Source of the DNA: Tamarix chinensis
Taxonomy: Eukaryota; Streptophyta; Magnoliopsida; Caryophyllales; Tamaricaceae
NCBI GenBank assembly: GCA_030549775.1
Contig: CM060181.1
Coordinates: 35,682,563 to 35,746,562, forward strand
Direction of reading: 5' to 3'
Length of the DNA stretch: 64,000 bases
How positions within the stretch are numbered: the stretch's first letter is position 1; every line of letters begins with the position of its first letter. Positions 22,819-37,379 of the stretch are shown here, piece by piece. Below the pieces are notes generated by a model. It was not told the DNA's origin, did no database searches, and worked only from the letters and a program-made list of their open reading frames with translations. Both the position numbers and the translations under genes were made by a program.

Positions 22819-25800
22819 TGTAATACCCCAATCTTTTGGGAAACCTTTAGAACTGGTATTGGTGGAGATTAATTTTATTTATTTATTTATGAATTTGATA
22901 ATTTATCACATCTTTTTAGTGTTTAGAAACCATAACTACACTATTGAAGCCTTTGGTTTAGAATTCATTATTCTTTCTTATGGTTTTATGTTTTGTGAGA
23001 TTTCCAAGTTACTTTTGGCCTTTAAACTCTTTCAAGACTCCTCTTTCATGTGGATATTTGAGATTATCGCACTTCTCTAAGTCTCCTAGGATTTGTTTTA
23101 AAATGTCAAACCAAGTTTTTGGTAAAAACACACTATCTATCGTTCTAGTCTGCCTTAATCACATATTTTAAGCCCTAAAAGCCATTATTTGTTATCTAAA
23201 TTTCACATAATTTTGAGGGTCATTTTATTTTATATTACTGAGGTAAATATGATTAAAAAAAGATATTTTGTTATTATTTATATCATTTTTGGATTTATTC
23301 AAATAATGTTGGGACTACAAAAGTCACCAAATCACACTTCTCTTTCTCAAATATTATTCAAACCTTATAAGAATCAATCCTAACCTTTAATTATTATTTT
23401 GTATGGGTGATAAACTCTCATTTTTTCCCTTTTAATTTCGTGGTTTTCCCTTGGTAGTGTAAATTTTTTTTATCTCTTATGTTAAGTATTTATGCATAAA
23501 TATCTTAAGTTGGCAACATTTCTTTCAACATTCTTCTTCCACCCATTTCTTTTGTTTTGTGGCTTAAGGAGTGTCGATAAATTCTCATACCCGTGTTGCA
23601 CCACCATCTACAATGGATCATTTGATATTTTATTAAATATATTCTAAAAACATTAGTTATTAAGTTAAGAAGATAAATTAACCCATAAGTCTCTTCTAAA
23701 ACACTTGTCATATTTTCTCCTTTTCCTTCCCTTGGGTGTGCCACATTCCTCTCTTCATTCTATCTCCATTTTGTGGCATCTCTTATCCTTTTCCTCCTTG
23801 GATGAAGTTTGAATCCTTCCTAAACTTTGAGGATAAGTTTCTTAATCCTTTCTCTTTGTTATCATTTTTATGTGCTTGTTGCTCTAATATTGTTCTTTGT
23901 ATATAGCTTTTATATTTTTAACTTGTTCTTTTATTTATGTTGGATCTTATAGGGGTAAAGGTAAACCTCAAAACCCTAAGTATGCTTTGTTTCAAGTTTA
24001 AGCATGATTTGATTGTTTTGATGATGATTCATCTATAAGCCATATTTTGGGGTTAGAATGAGTTTTTCTAAATTCTAAGGACTTCATAATTCTCCTTGAG
24101 ATTTTTATTACAAGTTTAATACCCCCATAAATTTTGGTATTTAATATGTGTTCATTTGTGTGTTGAGTCATGATTTAAATGTGCTTGACTATGTTTGATC
24201 ACATGTTTAAGTGTTAGGTTTTGAAAGGTTTTGGAAATAAGGAGATGGGACTTTTTCACTTGACTAATCGACTTGGTCCATGCTAATTAACTAGTGCAAC
24301 CTTTGTGTTTTTTCTCTCTACCTAGGTAGGCTAGCTAACTAGCCTCACAATGCCAATTAGTTGGTGTCTCTATAAAAAATTTGTTTGAGTTAGTTGTGAT
24401 CTAATTTTTCTTCTAATTCTTATATAACTTTGTGAGTAGGTTTTGGGGGGTTGTTAATAGCTTTTATGAGTTAAATGAGTTTTTCCACCCTATTTTAATG
24501 ATTAATAAATGAATTTATGGATTTAATTTCATATAAGTACCTTAATGACCACATGTTTCTTATTTACTTATTCATTCTCTCTCTTATCTATTTTACCTCC
24601 AATTTATGGTATGATTTGGTCGGGAATAATGTTGCCTAGTTTGTCCCTATCTCCCTTATCTCCTTTCCCTCTATTAGATGGTCAATTTTGACCTTGGGCA
24701 TCAAGAAACATTTACCTCACCATTTTTGGGTATTTTAGCTTTAACTTATGTTTTACCCTCTCTTTTATTACCTAAAATGTTTAGGGATTTATGGGAATAA
24801 TAGGAACTTTGACTATTAAAGCATCATACTCATATCTTATCTCATTTCAACCCTAACTTTGTATGAGAGTTGTTGCTTTCTTTTCACTCTCATCTCCTTA
24901 CTATTAAAAACCCCTCTTCTTCTTACTTTCATATTCATTTCCTCCTTACTAGTTTTATAGATTTTTCTTTCCTTCCTTCCTCTTTTGATCATTCGTCTAA
25001 TTCCTTATTTTTCTCTTAAACAATAGAGGGTTATAATTAAGACAGGTGATGCAAAAGCATCCATTGATCCTCAAGATGATAGTGATTTGACATATAATGG
25101 AACCGATCACATTATATATCTTTAATAATAATATTATGACTAACCTTAATGATGTTACTTTAAGTCATTCTTGCAAGTATGTAACATAGTTACAGAAAGA
25201 AGATCAAGTAATTTAAGAAGTCAAGATACATAAGATTTCATGTGTTACAAGCTATTATAAAGAGAGCTATTGCGCATAAAAGTTAACTCTCCAAGTCAAA
25301 AGGCCTAGTCAATATTTCAAGTCAACGTCTTTGTTTTTATTAGGATTCTTATTAGTTGTTTTTATGTACTAATTAGCTTACTCTATTTTTAATATTCTTT
25401 ATTGATTCATGTATTATGTAGGATATAATTACATTATTAATGATAGTTTATTTTCTAGTTAGCCATTTATGTGTCATGTGGCTAAATTAGTGTTCTAGTT
25501 AGCAATGTAAGACTCCTATATAATCATGATGTGGATAACCTTGTAACATATAATTGAGTATATTAAAATCTATATAAACATTGGTTATTTACCTAAGAAT
25601 ACTTGGAGTAATATTAGATAGGGTGATATTGAAAGCTTTATTTTTTTTTTGTTGAGTTCTTTATTAATTCTTTCTTGAATATCTTCATTCCTCATTCTCC
25701 CTTAAGTAGACAACAATCCTCTCCTTTTCTAAAATCACATGAATCTTCAATATCTATAGAAGACTTGTGTCATTTTTGGTATTAAAGCTAGGTTAGATTT

Positions 25801-26263
25801 TGATATATAAAATGCTAAACAAATTGGGTCTTGATAAGAGTTGATGATGGAACCAATGATTATCTCTAACAAAAGATAAAATAGAAGAGGAGATGAGATG
25901 GGAGAAAGGATTTGATATTCAAGTAACCCATGAAATCAAATACTTACAATTACCACTTAAGATATCAACTCTTAAGATAAAGATTGTAAGATTTTTGAAG
26001 ATATAACAAACCATGCACTAAGTTTTTTGGAAGAATGGCACTCAACACTTAGGTTTGTAGAATACTCAAAGGTCATCTCTTTCATTCATCTTTACACCCA
26101 TATAAGAGTGTAAGAAGTTGAGAAAATTACAACCAACCCTCAGGTAACCATAAGAGTTCAACTTAACCAAACTCTACTCTAATACATGCTAACTATGGTA
26201 GGACTCAAACAATTAGCATGGGAGATGATGTTTCAAACCTCCCATCATCCCTTCCCATGCAAT
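22819..26263. other. AT-rich retroelement-derived DNA, no intact gene
   Basis: It begins at 22819 with TGTAATACCCCAATC, the same type of terminus as the long repeats to the right, and may be part of an older copy. It contains the LTR/PBS remnant at 25.0-25.9 kb. No reading frame with a recognisable domain was found. Confidence 0.4.
25048..25900 (+). mobile_element. LTR retrotransposon remnant: LTR-like region plus primer binding site
   Basis: TTGGTATTAAAGCTAGG at about 25777-25793 is close to TGGTATCAGAGCTAGG, the sequence pairing with initiator methionine tRNA in plant LTR elements. The 700 bases upstream look like an LTR, with a TATA-like word near 25570. Start coordinate, lineage and target duplication are uncertain, and no gag or pol follows. 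Confidence 0.45.
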
Positions 26264-28049
26264 TGTAACACCCTAAAATTCACTTATTTTTTTTTTAAAA
26301 TGGAAGCAATTAAATTAAAACTTGTGAATTTTGAGGATGTTACCGCCACACTTAGTACCAGATCAATTCACTCTGACCGTTCCAGTACCAAGTGCTAAGG
26401 CTAGCAAGGGTATTTACTAAACTTAAATCAATACCTAAACCAAGAGTTCATAGCATAGAAATCAGAGTACGCGTAAAAAGTTTACATAACCTAAAGTATG
26501 AAATCAAAATTCATTGGAAGGAAAAATGTCTACAAATGATAAAGTTTAATATGGAAAATCCAATACAGAAATGAAATAACAAAAGGAAATAAAATAACAT
26601 GGAGAGACAATCCGGCCACATCACTCCCGATCATCGAACCAAGCATATGTTCAACACTCAGCCCCGCTTGATGCCTCATGAACCTCGATGGCATCAAAAT
26701 ATGCATCACCCACCTGCACAAAGTCAGAAGGGCCTTCTTCTCGTGAGAATGAGCAACACCCATAAAAAAGGGTAGTTAGTACGCTACATACTGCGCAAGG
26801 TAACCGTGCACTAATGCCCACACATAAAAGCACATAATCCATGCAGGATAATAAAATAGCATGCGATCACTTCAGATAAATAATAAATAAAGGTTATTTA
26901 TAGTCTGGATTAATTAATTAATTAATCTCTTATTGGTACTCATTTCACACCATGCTCTTTATCAAATCCATGTGAGTACAGTAACTCTACTATTATAGTC
27001 GGTGGACCAGAAAACACACAGGTACAATGCACCTGCCCACTTTTATTAGCCAGTGGACCGGTCATATATGGAGCGGGATGTCCTAACCACTATTCCTTAC
27101 CGGTGGATCGGTTTGGCTCCTACTGGCATGGTGTTCCATTGTAAGTAGTTAGTGTCTTTTATGTGTCTTAGCAAACTCAAGTTTGGTTTATTGAACTCGG
27201 GATCCCCCACTATTATAACCGGTGGATCAGACGCATATAGGAGGGAACACCCTAACCACTATTCCTAATTGGTGGATTGGCTTGGACCTGGCTCAATAAT
27301 CTTTCACTTTACATGATTAATGTCTTAAGTGTATTATTCAAAAGTTTCACCCTAGACATACATGACTAACCCCCTCTATGCTTATCCTTCAAAAGGTCCC
27401 ATCCCACATCATAAGATTCATGCACCTCCTTACTTGGCCCAACATCCTTTCCTCCTTACCCTAACTCACACTAGAGCCCATCTCCTATGTATGTGGGTCA
27501 AGGCTCACTACCTTACACTTCCAAGTCCACTGACCATCTCACTCTAAGGTTTTATTCCGAAACCCTAATTTAGTCCTGAGTGGCCCATCCTACTCTATAT
27601 CACGAACCCAAACTATTTTAACACCCCACACGTCATCACTCTTAGATTTGACCCTCATCATCTCACTTTACTCACCAAGTACACGTATGACCACGAAACC
27701 CTAGGTAACCACATCAAACCCCTTCTGGCCACACTAAATCCTAGCTAGCCACACCAAACCCTAGCTTCCTCATTTCCACATGTCACCCCTCCATTTCTCA
27801 CCTTCCACTTCTTATTTTTCCATGCTAATCATGCTCATTCTCACGCGATGGTTTCCATCCACATTTTGTACTCCACTCACCCTCATTCAATTCTCTTTTT
27901 ACCTCCTTCTTAGACTAGGATTTCCTCCCAAACCCTAGCTCGGTCTCCTATGTACCCTTATATTGTCCCACGTATTATTTTTCACCCAAAACCTCCAAAC
28001 ACTCAAATAACACTTCCATTACCTTTCTCACACCTCAAATCAACTTTCC

Positions 28050-28500
28050 ATACGTAAAATTTACCCCTATGCAGACTTTATAAATCCCATGCAACCCTTC
28101 AAACTTTTTCATGCAAAACCCTAAAACTCCCATGTGAAACCTTAGATTCACCTATGCAACCCTAGATTAGATTCTCCCATGCAAAACATAGATTCTCCCA
28201 TACAAAACTATAGATTAGATTCGCCCATGCAAAACCATAGATTCTCCCATAAGAAACCCTAGATTAGATTCTCCTACGCAACACCATAAATTCTCTCATG
28301 TAAAACCCTAGATTTTTCTATACAAAACCATAGAATCGATTCTCCCATACGAAACCCTAGATTCTTTCATTTAAAACCATAAATTAGATTATCCCATACA
28401 AAACCATAGATTCGATTCTCCCATACGAAATCCTAGATTCTTCCATTCAAAACCATAAATTAGATTCTCCCATACAAAACCATAGATTCGATTCCCCTAT
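28050..28500. repeat. Minisatellite with ATAGATTCTCCCAT units in copy A
   Basis: Variants of CCATAGATTCTCCCATAC followed by AAAACC recur about every 25-50 bases, alternating with CCCTAGATTAGATT. The unit is irregular. Confidence 0.8.
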
Positions 28501-29119
28501 TATTCTTCCACTGATGGATCATTAAAATTTTTAGGTCAACTTATTTCCCTTTGGTCAACTTACTTCCTCATTTTCCTTTTTCATCCTTTCCCTCACACAA
28601 TACCACATTAACATCCTCACATGCATGTCTTAAAGGGTCACAACACATTACATCACATTTCACCACATATACATATCAACATATACAATAAGAAGGCACA
28701 TAAGCATACCTTAACTCCAAGTTGCGCTACACATTAAAATAGTTAAACTAATAGCACATGTTACACAACACATCATTATACACGGAAATCCAAGGCATAT
28801 ACAACACGTAGCACATATAAGCCTTAGCTACACCCTTACCTAATACGATACCACTCTTAGAGCATGCTCCTATGTCTCCTTAGGGCTTTGACTGGTCTCA
28901 CCTATAAGAGGGACAAACTAAAGATTAGGTTCCCTCCTACTAAAAAAATACTATTATTTATTAATTTATTTTAAGATTAGGGTTTTAGATAAAATAATAA
29001 TATAATAGTAATAACACTAACTAATTACTAATTTTTGCTAAAGATAAAAGTAATAATAGCAATATTGTAAAAGATGATAATATAAAGTTTGAAGGCTTTA
29101 CCCAAATAATAATAATAAT

Positions 29120-29132
29120 ACTAAAAATAGTA

Positions 29133-29231
<99 letters not shown>

Positions 29232-29488
29232 GTATCATTCGAAATAAATGGTGAAATAAGGGCTTCGACCCTTCACCAAAATAATATTAATAATAATACT
29301 AATAATATTAATAATAAAAAAAATAATAATAAAATAATAGTAATATGAAATAATAATAACAATAATGATAATAATATTAATAATAGCATAAATTGAAAAT
29401 AATATAAAGTAGGGTTTCGACCCTACTTGAAATAATAATATTACTATTAATAATAATATTAATACAAATGATGATGATGATGATGATC

Positions 29489-29560
<72 letters not shown>

Positions 29561-29646
29561 GCAACAATAACAATAATAATATAACCAAAATAAAAATAGA
29601 ATAGGGCTTCAGCCCTCAATAGCAATAATAAGAAAAAGCATTAGTG

Positions 29647-29683
<37 letters not shown>

Positions 29684-29690
29684 CAATAAT
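29120..29690. repeat. Cluster of (GAT)n, (AAT)n and (ATT)n microsatellites in copy A
   Basis: (GAT)n at about 29132-29178, AAT/ATT to 29231, (GAT)n then (AAT)n at about 29468-29561, and (AAT)n again at about 29646-29680. Between the arrays lie three spaced copies of a short gggcttcgacccttcacc-like phrase (near 29260, 29412 and 29604). Confidence 0.9.
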
Positions 29691-31393
29691 ATATTCGACA
29701 TAAATAGAAATATAATAAAATAAAATAAATAAAGCTTGTATAAATAGAATTTAAGGGTTGAGAGGGTTTAGGGTTCCACTTTGAGTTGGTGGTGATAGGC
29801 GGCACCGATGGTGGTGCACGGCGGCGGCGGCGGTGGCCAAAAAAAGAGAAGAAAAGAGAGAAAGTTAAGTTCTAGGAAAAGAAGAGGGAGAAAGAGGGTG
29901 GGAGTTGGGGTGTTTATGGTTGCCTAGATGGAGAGGAGTAGAATGATGGTGGCGGCGCAACCAATGGTGGTGGATCACGGAGGCAGCTGTGGTGGCCGAA
30001 AGTGGAGGAAGGAGAGAAAGAGAGGAGGAGGGGAGAAAGAGAAAAAGAAGGGTAGGGGAGATAGAGGAAGGTCTGTAGGTGTTTTTTAGGAGGTATAAGG
30101 GGTGGTGGCTGCAGTGGAAGTGGCGGCTACTGGTGGTGCAAAGGGCGGTGAAGGTGGAAGGAAGGGTTGATCGAGGAGGTGACTTTATATGGTCGAGGTG
30201 GCTCATGCAGGGCAAATCGAGGGAGAAGGTAGGTGTACTTAGGTAGAGGGTGGTGCAGGGAATGGTCTTATGGTTGGTTCTAACGGCGACGACGGAACAG
30301 TCGTCTGATTGGGCGGTGGCGGAAAGGTCGGGAAATTTTGGGCTGTGAAAAAGGTTTCGATTTTGGCTGATTAAGGGGTATATATATAGGCTAAATGGAG
30401 GGGAGAAGGTCGAAGAGGAGAGGGGGAATAGGAGCAGGTAGGTGAGGGCATGCAGGTCAGCGACGGTAGGTCGACGTAGGCAGGTTTCGTGGTCTGCGAT
30501 TGACCAGGGACGAGAGAAAAACATGCGAGAAGAGGGGAGGAGAGGTTGGTCGAAGTGGTCGGCGAATCAGTGGGGAAGAGAAGGGAGAAATGGCTGGTTA
30601 AACAGTGAGGTTGGCGGCAGAATTTTCGGGTCATTCAGGGAAAAAGTTGCAGACGCAAAAGGCTGGGGAAGAAGAAGAAGAAGGGGAGGGGCTGGACCGG
30701 CGGTCCAGAAGAAAGGAAAGAAAGAAAGGGAGAGAGGGAGAATCGGACCAGCCGAAAGGAAAAAAATAAGCGGTGCGTGCCTGGGCTGTGTAGGAAAAAA
30801 AAAGAAAGAGAAGGGAATTGGGCCGATAGCTGATAGGCCTAATTCGGGGAAAGAAGAGAAAAATAAAAGGATAAAGGAAAGGAAAAAGAAGAGGGAAAGG
30901 GAAAGGGAAAGAAAAGAAAAAGGAAACGGAAAAATAGGTGAGTTGGAGTTAATTAAATTAATTTGGATATTTGGAATATTTAAAAATAATAATATTTAAA
31001 TAAAATAATATTAAATTCCCTTTTCAGGCAAATTTTAGGATTTTTGAAAGATTTTTCATAAATTACATTTTAATTAGCAAAATACCCAAATTTTTCCTAA
31101 TTAAAATATTTATTATTTTCCTCTTGATTAGCTCTAATTATTCCTTTTTATTTTAATAGAAATAATTTATTTAATTAATTTTCCTATTAAATCCTTATTT
31201 AACTAAAATTCTTAAAATTAATGTTTTGGGACATTTTAGCAATAGTTGTTACATTAGGTTTAAAAGCTAATAATTAGGACTTAGGAAATATAAATTACAT
31301 GAATAAAAAAACTAGTACATTACTCATGCTTATGACTAACTAAATGGAAAAGTAACCCTTCCCCAAGACTCCCTTTGGCCCTCACGGCGAAAC

Positions 31394-34300
31394 TGTAATA
31401 CCCAAAAATTTAAAAACCTATAATTTAATAATTAGTCCTTATTTAGGATAATTTACTTTTTAATTTATTTATTTTAATTATTTTATGGACCTTTGGGTGT
31501 ATAAATATTTATATGATTATTTAATAAATTAAAATAAATACTTTTTATTTTATCATACTCATTTTATTTAAATAGTTTTTCAAACCCATACTTTACTAAA
31601 AAAAATTCCTCTTAAATTAATATCTTAAATTTTAAATAAATTAATTTATCCATTGAAATAATTAAAAACTCTTATTCCAAAAATTATTTTAATTTAAATT
31701 TTCTCCTTTTTCCTTTTCTTTCTACTTTTCCTTCTTCTTCTTTTCTTTTCCTCCTTTTTCCTTTTCTTCTTTTCTTCCTCCTTGGGTTGCTCGGCCTACC
31801 TTTTTCTCTTCCCCTCCTCATTGGGCCGTTGGCCCCTTCCTTGTCTTCCCTTCTCCCTACGTCACCACCCCATCTCACTTGCTTCTTTTTTTTCTCTCAT
31901 TTCCTTCCCCGGTTAGGCCAGCCCAACCATCCCTATTTTTTCTCCTCTCCCTCGCACACACAAGGTTGGCCCATCTCTTCCTTTCTCCCTCGCCCGGCTG
32001 GCCTGCCTCCTTTCTTTTCTTCTTATTCTTCCCTTCTCCCTCCTTCTTCGACGTTAAGGCCATGGCAGCCAGCAACCCCTTGCAACCTACCATTTTTGGC
32101 CACACAGGTGCCTACACCACTCCCCCTATATGCCCCCCTTTCCCTATTTTTCTTCTCCTCCCTACCACCGTAGGCCATTCACCTACAACCCCTGCACCCT
32201 ACACCTAACCTAACTAGACTTGCCTCCTCTTCCTCTCCTTTTTTTCTTCTCTTCTGCCCATTTTCTCTCCTACTCGAGCTCTCCTTTTCCTTCTGCTGAT
32301 TCACCTTTTCTTCCTTCTTCCCCTCTTCTCCTCCTCCCCTATTTTTGCTTCGCCACCTCTAACCACCCCTTATGCCGCCCAACCGACCAACACAACCACC
32401 TTCTGGCATCCTCTACTACCTCTTTGCACCACCCAATAACCACCACTCCCCCCTGCAGCCACCCTTCCCTCCTTTTTCTTTTCTTTCCCCTTCTCAACCT
32501 CTACCCTACACCACCATCTTGGGCTGCCCATTCCCCTCTTTTGTCGTTGCCGCATTCACCCATCAACTCCCTAACACCTCCTTCACCACCCCTTCCTCCC
32601 CTTGGCCTAAATTCCCCTACAACCTCTCCCTTCTTTTCTTATTTTCCCTTCCTCCTTCTTCTTCTTCTTCTTCTTCTTCTTCTTCTTCTTCTTCTTCTTC
32701 TTCTTCTTCTTCTTCTTCTTCTTCTTCTTCTTCTTCTTCTTCGCCCTTCCTTCGCCTCATCTTCCCAGCCCTATAGTCATCATCCCTACCACCTTAAGCC
32801 ACAAACCTTCGACCCCCGACCACCACCTACACCCCTAATCCCTCCCTACACCCAACCACCACACTCACTCCCCTCCACAAGCCCTCAACCCAACCCCTAA
32901 AACCCTTAACCAAACCAACCCTCTCCTTTCTCCCATTCCCCTCTTTGACTCTTTTGTTTTCTTCATGTTGTGCATCTAGCTCATGCTGCCATACAACGTG
33001 AGTCTGTTGCATCTCTTTGGGCAATTATGGCTAAATTTTGAGGTATAACAATAGTTAGTATTAGTATGTATTAGTTAAGATTTTGATAAAAAAGAAATTA
33101 TTCTTTTAATTTTTTTACTTCTAATATGCTACTTTTTAATATTATTTTTAGGTACAAAATTTTCTAATCAAAAGCTTAAACTTTCAACCAGGATAGTGGT
33201 AAAGTTTATTTGTTGTCAGAAATAAGGTAAGCATTATACCCTACAAAAATGTGTAGATATACATATGCTAGCATGTTAGGGTTTTTAATATGTTTATATG
33301 CATGGTTTATGATGTTAAGTATATTATAATTTGTAGTATATGTTGGTTCTTGAAATAAAAAACATGTTAATTTATGTGTCATGTGTAGAAATGATAGTTA
33401 AGGAAGGAGCCTTATTCTTAATAATAATATTAAATGCATGTATATGACATGATAAGCTAATGTGGCCATTTGTAGCATAGATAATGTTAATATGAGCCCT
33501 AGGGGCATTTTAGTAATTCTTCTTGTACAAAAGGTGTGGCCTAAATAAGTATATATATGGTAGGTGCTAATGATTATTAATAATAAATGAGAATAGTTGG
33601 TGGCATTAGATGGTGTATATGGACCATATATGTTAATGTTTTATGTGGTAAGGGTATTTTAGTAAACTTGACATAATATGGGTGAAATGGTAATTTATAA
33701 GAATAAAAGGGGTAATATGATAATTTAATAAGTAAGGAGGACATTTTAGTAAATTTACATGGAAAAGGAGATAACTTGGTAATTTTGTGAGTAAAAGGGG
33801 TAAAATGGTAAAATAATAAGTAAGAAGAGTATTTTGATAATTTGGCATGATAAGGGGCAATTTGATAATTTTAATAAGTATGAAGGGCAATTTGGTAATT
33901 TAACTAACTAAAAGGGCAATTTGGTAAATGTAACAAGTATGAAGGGTACTTTGGTAATTTAGTATATTCAAAGGGAAATTTGGTAATTTAACCAACTAGA
34001 AGGGTAACTAGATAACTTAACAAATAAAGAGTATTTTAGTAATTTTGTAAAGATGAAGGGGTAAATCGATAAATCACGTATAACATGACAATAGATTAAA
34101 TCAGCCTCCATAATAAGACATAAGAGATATTAAATAATATAATAAAGGTTTATGGCCTTAGTAACACTTATTTAAGTATAACCATGTATATTATAATAAT
34201 AAAGGTATTTTGATAAATCGATAAATATCATAGGAATAATGCATGGTATATGGTTGAATGGGTAATTACGGGTATGATATGCTATTTATTGCATAATCAT

Positions 34301-35641
34301 GCAAAAGATGCCTGGCTAGTTAATTATGTAAGGAAATGTGTGTTGGATATGTTAGGGGTACATGTTAGGGTTTTATGTGTGCTATGATCCTTGATATAGA
34401 ATATTTGATTCTATGATCGGTATACCTTTGTGTCTCTGGGTTTGTGACCTCCCCTTCGAGTTAAATAAATGGACATATTGTGTTAATTAAATGGAAAATA
34501 CTAATCAAGTAAAGAAAAATATTATTAAGTCGAGCCCAGATCAATCCACGGGCAAAAATAGTGGCCAGGTACAAGATGCCTTGGAGACCGATCCACCGGT
34601 GAATAATAGTGGCTAGGTGCACTCTGCCTTGGGTGTTTTCAATCCATCGGCTATAATACTGGGGGAACCTGAGCTCAATAAACCAAACCTTGGATGTTAA
34701 TAAATTATAAAAAGATACTAATAAATTATAGTGAAACACCATGTGAGTCGGGGCTAGACCTATCCACCGGCTAGAATAGTAGCCAGGTGCAAGGTACCTT
34801 GGAGACCGATCCACTAGCAAATAATTGTGGCCGGGTGCATTCTACCCTAGGTGTTTCTAATCCACTAGGTATAATAGTGGAGTTCCTGCAGTCATATGGA
34901 TATAATTCAAGATATGATGTTGAATAATGTTTAATTAATGGCTTAAGACCAAAAATATTGATTTCATTTTTATGATCCATTGATATAGTATAAGTTTGGC
35001 TTTAGTGCCTGTCTCTCTTGGTATGTGATGGAATTACTAAGTAAATAGACCTTGTGTTATGCATTTCCTATTGTATGTGTTATTGCATTGTGTATTAGCT
35101 CCTATGTTTATTGTGATCATCCCTATGCATGCGTATGTTATCGTTTTACATTGTTTATGTATGATGTATTGCATGTAGACCCTGTGTTTCGGTTTGGTAT
35201 AAATAGTTGCTCAATACCGTAGTATTGAAGGATTCTGTTTGTGGGTCCCTACCTATTCAATGGACAGTGTCCCTTACTGGTTAGTTATAGGTACTACTCA
35301 AGCTGGTATCGGGTAGGAGTGTGAGGATTGTCTAGGAATTTTTTTAGGTTTCTCTTTAAATGTTACTATTTCCTTATTTAAAGATTTTACTCTTGTAACA
35401 ACTAATAGTGGGTTTTTATCTTTTGTAACGTCTTTAATGCTCTACTCTGATTTAAATGGAAGTTGAATTTCTATAAATTATATTCTATTCTTTATTAGCC
35501 TTAGCACCGAGTACTGGAATGGTAGGAGGAAATCGGTCATGTACTAAGTGTGACAGTAGCATCCCCAAAATGTACAATTTTTACTTCCACTAATTTTTAA
35601 ATAAAATAAAATTTTTCAGTAGTAAATTTTTGGGGTGTTAC
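31394..35641 (-). repeat. Long TGTAAYACCC repeat, copy B (inverted)
   Basis: Its ends are TGTAATACCCAAAAATTT at 31394 and AAATTTTTGGGGTGTTACA at 35641. The flanks gaaac (31389-31393) and ggaac (35642-35646) could be a mutated 5-base target duplication. It holds the same blocks as A and C in reverse order: a pyrimidine-rich tract (31690-32960), TTACCATTTTGCCC-type units (33640-34080), the CCGGTGGATCGG minisatellite (34540-34880) and the accgagtactgg/cactaagtgtg block near 35500. No coding capacity. Confidence 0.7.
32655..32742. repeat. (CTT)n microsatellite in copy B
   Basis: About 29 CTT units inside a polypyrimidine tract. Confidence 0.96.
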
Positions 35642-37379
35642 AGGAACCATTCAAGGTGTGGTGGGTGAGGTGTCCTAGTAAAAGCCCCCTTGATGTACTT
35701 TTACCATCTGTGATGGGTGTGGTATCTCATGGCGTGTTAACCGTCTCAACAAGTGCCCTCAGTGTGTGGTGGATGTGGTATCCCATTATATGTGCATGTT
35801 GTCATAACTTTTGTTTATGGTGGAGAATTGAGTATGATCGAACGGATTATCTTAATAACTAAAATTTTGTGTTCACTAAAGTAAGATTTATAATATGGTT
35901 TTAATGCATCAACTATATTATTATTCTTTTATGATGTTCATGCAGGTAGGACTTGTTATATTATTATCATGAGCCTGAGTGTTAGTATATGTTAGTATGC
36001 TTACCACCATACTACTATATAACTTCAATGTGCAGTATGAGCCCTTACCATGTCTTAAGTAGTACGTTTTGCTAGTACTTCATCGTACTAATGTTATATT
36101 TGTGTAGTGATTGTGATGGTTCGGCTTCTGGTTTGGTGAGTAGATGATGATTTGTAGGATTATGATTTTATTGATTGTAGTATGTGGATCTTAGTATCCT
36201 CTATTAAATAATGAGATGACTTATATAAAACAATAATCATTTAAAGTGGAGGATAACTTGAGTTGGGAAAGAAATCGCATGGCTCGAACATAAGCCCTTG
36301 AGTGAATAGTTAGACATTTGGGTTAAAGGGTCAAATTATACTCTTAGGGATTCACAAACCTATAGGGGGTACACGTATTGAAGGGCTTGAGTGCAGAGGT
36401 TTTGTGCATACATGGCTTTATGCCGTGTGACTTCTTGGATTAGCTCTCTTGGAAGTTAGATATTTGGTTGTTATTTTATCCTTAGTGATAATTGTCTTAG
36501 ATTATGATATTGTATTCCTCTTAAAGTTAACTTGAATTCATTTGTTTGATTGCTTTAATAAAGGTTTGATAATTAGATTAGGGTTGAGGTTAAATTGTAT
36601 GGATTCCTTATATTATCTTGGTTTGATATACCATATTAAAATATTTGGTGTGAACAATAAACACTAGGTAGAATTGATGAAATCTTTGTGGTTTAATAAC
36701 ATGGATTGGAATTGGAAATTGTATCCATGTTATGTTGTTTGGTTATTGTCTAAGTGATAAAGGGTACGTATGATTTGATATGGTCATGTAGTTGCATGCT
36801 ATTTGATTTAGGTTAGGTGTGTTACTCGATACTTTTATATTAAACAAATTATTTTTAATGGTTTTTATATAGGTGATCTGAATATTGTTGGAGCTTAAGT
36901 AGGAATTAGAGAGTATGGCTTCTTATATTTTATTTAATGTCAAGGATTTCTCATTTCTTTGGTTCTAGTCGGTGTGATTCGACTTTGTAACCCTATGTTG
37001 AGATTTTGTACTATAAAGGATTTCACCTTTCTAGGGATGTTTTTTTTTTATATTTAATGTTATCATGTCTAGTCTTGTAATTGTCATAAGTTAGGTGAAC
37101 GCTCTCACATCTCCTCATCATAGGTATAACAATAGCACCCCCCTCTTTTTAGTTTTAGCTTCTATTTGTTCTTTCAAAATAAATTTTTTAAGTTAAGAAA
37201 AATGGGGGTATTATAGGTTGACCTCTGGTCACCTAAAATTAAAAGTAGGGTTTGAAGGGTATGAAGGTAAATAAAAGTGTAGTTTAGGTAAAGGTAATTA
37301 AGTAATCATTAAGGGTTATGTAAGGGATGAAGAGACTAATCATCTAGAAATTAGGGTTATGAAAATTTGGGATATTACA
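35642..37379 (-). repeat. Partial inverted copies of the long repeat
   Basis: Termini of the same type lie at about 37214 (aaaaatgggggtattata) and 37379 (aaaatttgggatattaca). Preceding phrases such as ggtataacaatagcaccccc parallel the end of copy B. It is AT-rich DNA without a gene and may be an older copy interrupted by copy B. Confidence 0.45.

Larger units (their letters stand above)
26264..31255 (+). repeat. Long TGTAAYACCC repeat, copy A
   Basis: The left end is TGTAACACCCTAAAATTCAC at 26264; the right end is probably near 31255 (GTTGTTACA). It shares with copies B and C, in the same order, a ttaccgccacacttagtacc block (26341), a minisatellite around accggtggatcgg (27000-27300), a CCCATGCAAAAC-rich part, ATT/GAT microsatellites and a purine-rich tract (29865-30930). 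There is no coding capacity; open frames are repeat-derived. TG...CA ends fit a very long solo LTR. Confidence 0.6.

Noticed and set aside
27000..27300. CRISPR-like spaced repeat (accggtggatcgg units)
   Set aside because: Spacing and units are irregular and the host is a plant; it is a minisatellite inside a mobile repeat.
29132..29625. Frames of poly-Met, poly-Ile and poly-Asn
   Set aside because: Translation of GAT/AAT microsatellites.
29865..30999. Overlapping frames of 219 and 185 codons on opposite strands
   Set aside because: Same compositional artefact in long repeat A; no conserved motif.
22819..37379. A single 14.5 kb element bounded by TGTAATACCCC at 22819 and GGGATATTACA at 37379
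   Set aside because: The flanks ggttg and taagg do not match, and copies A and B inside have their own termini; nesting is possible but not shown.
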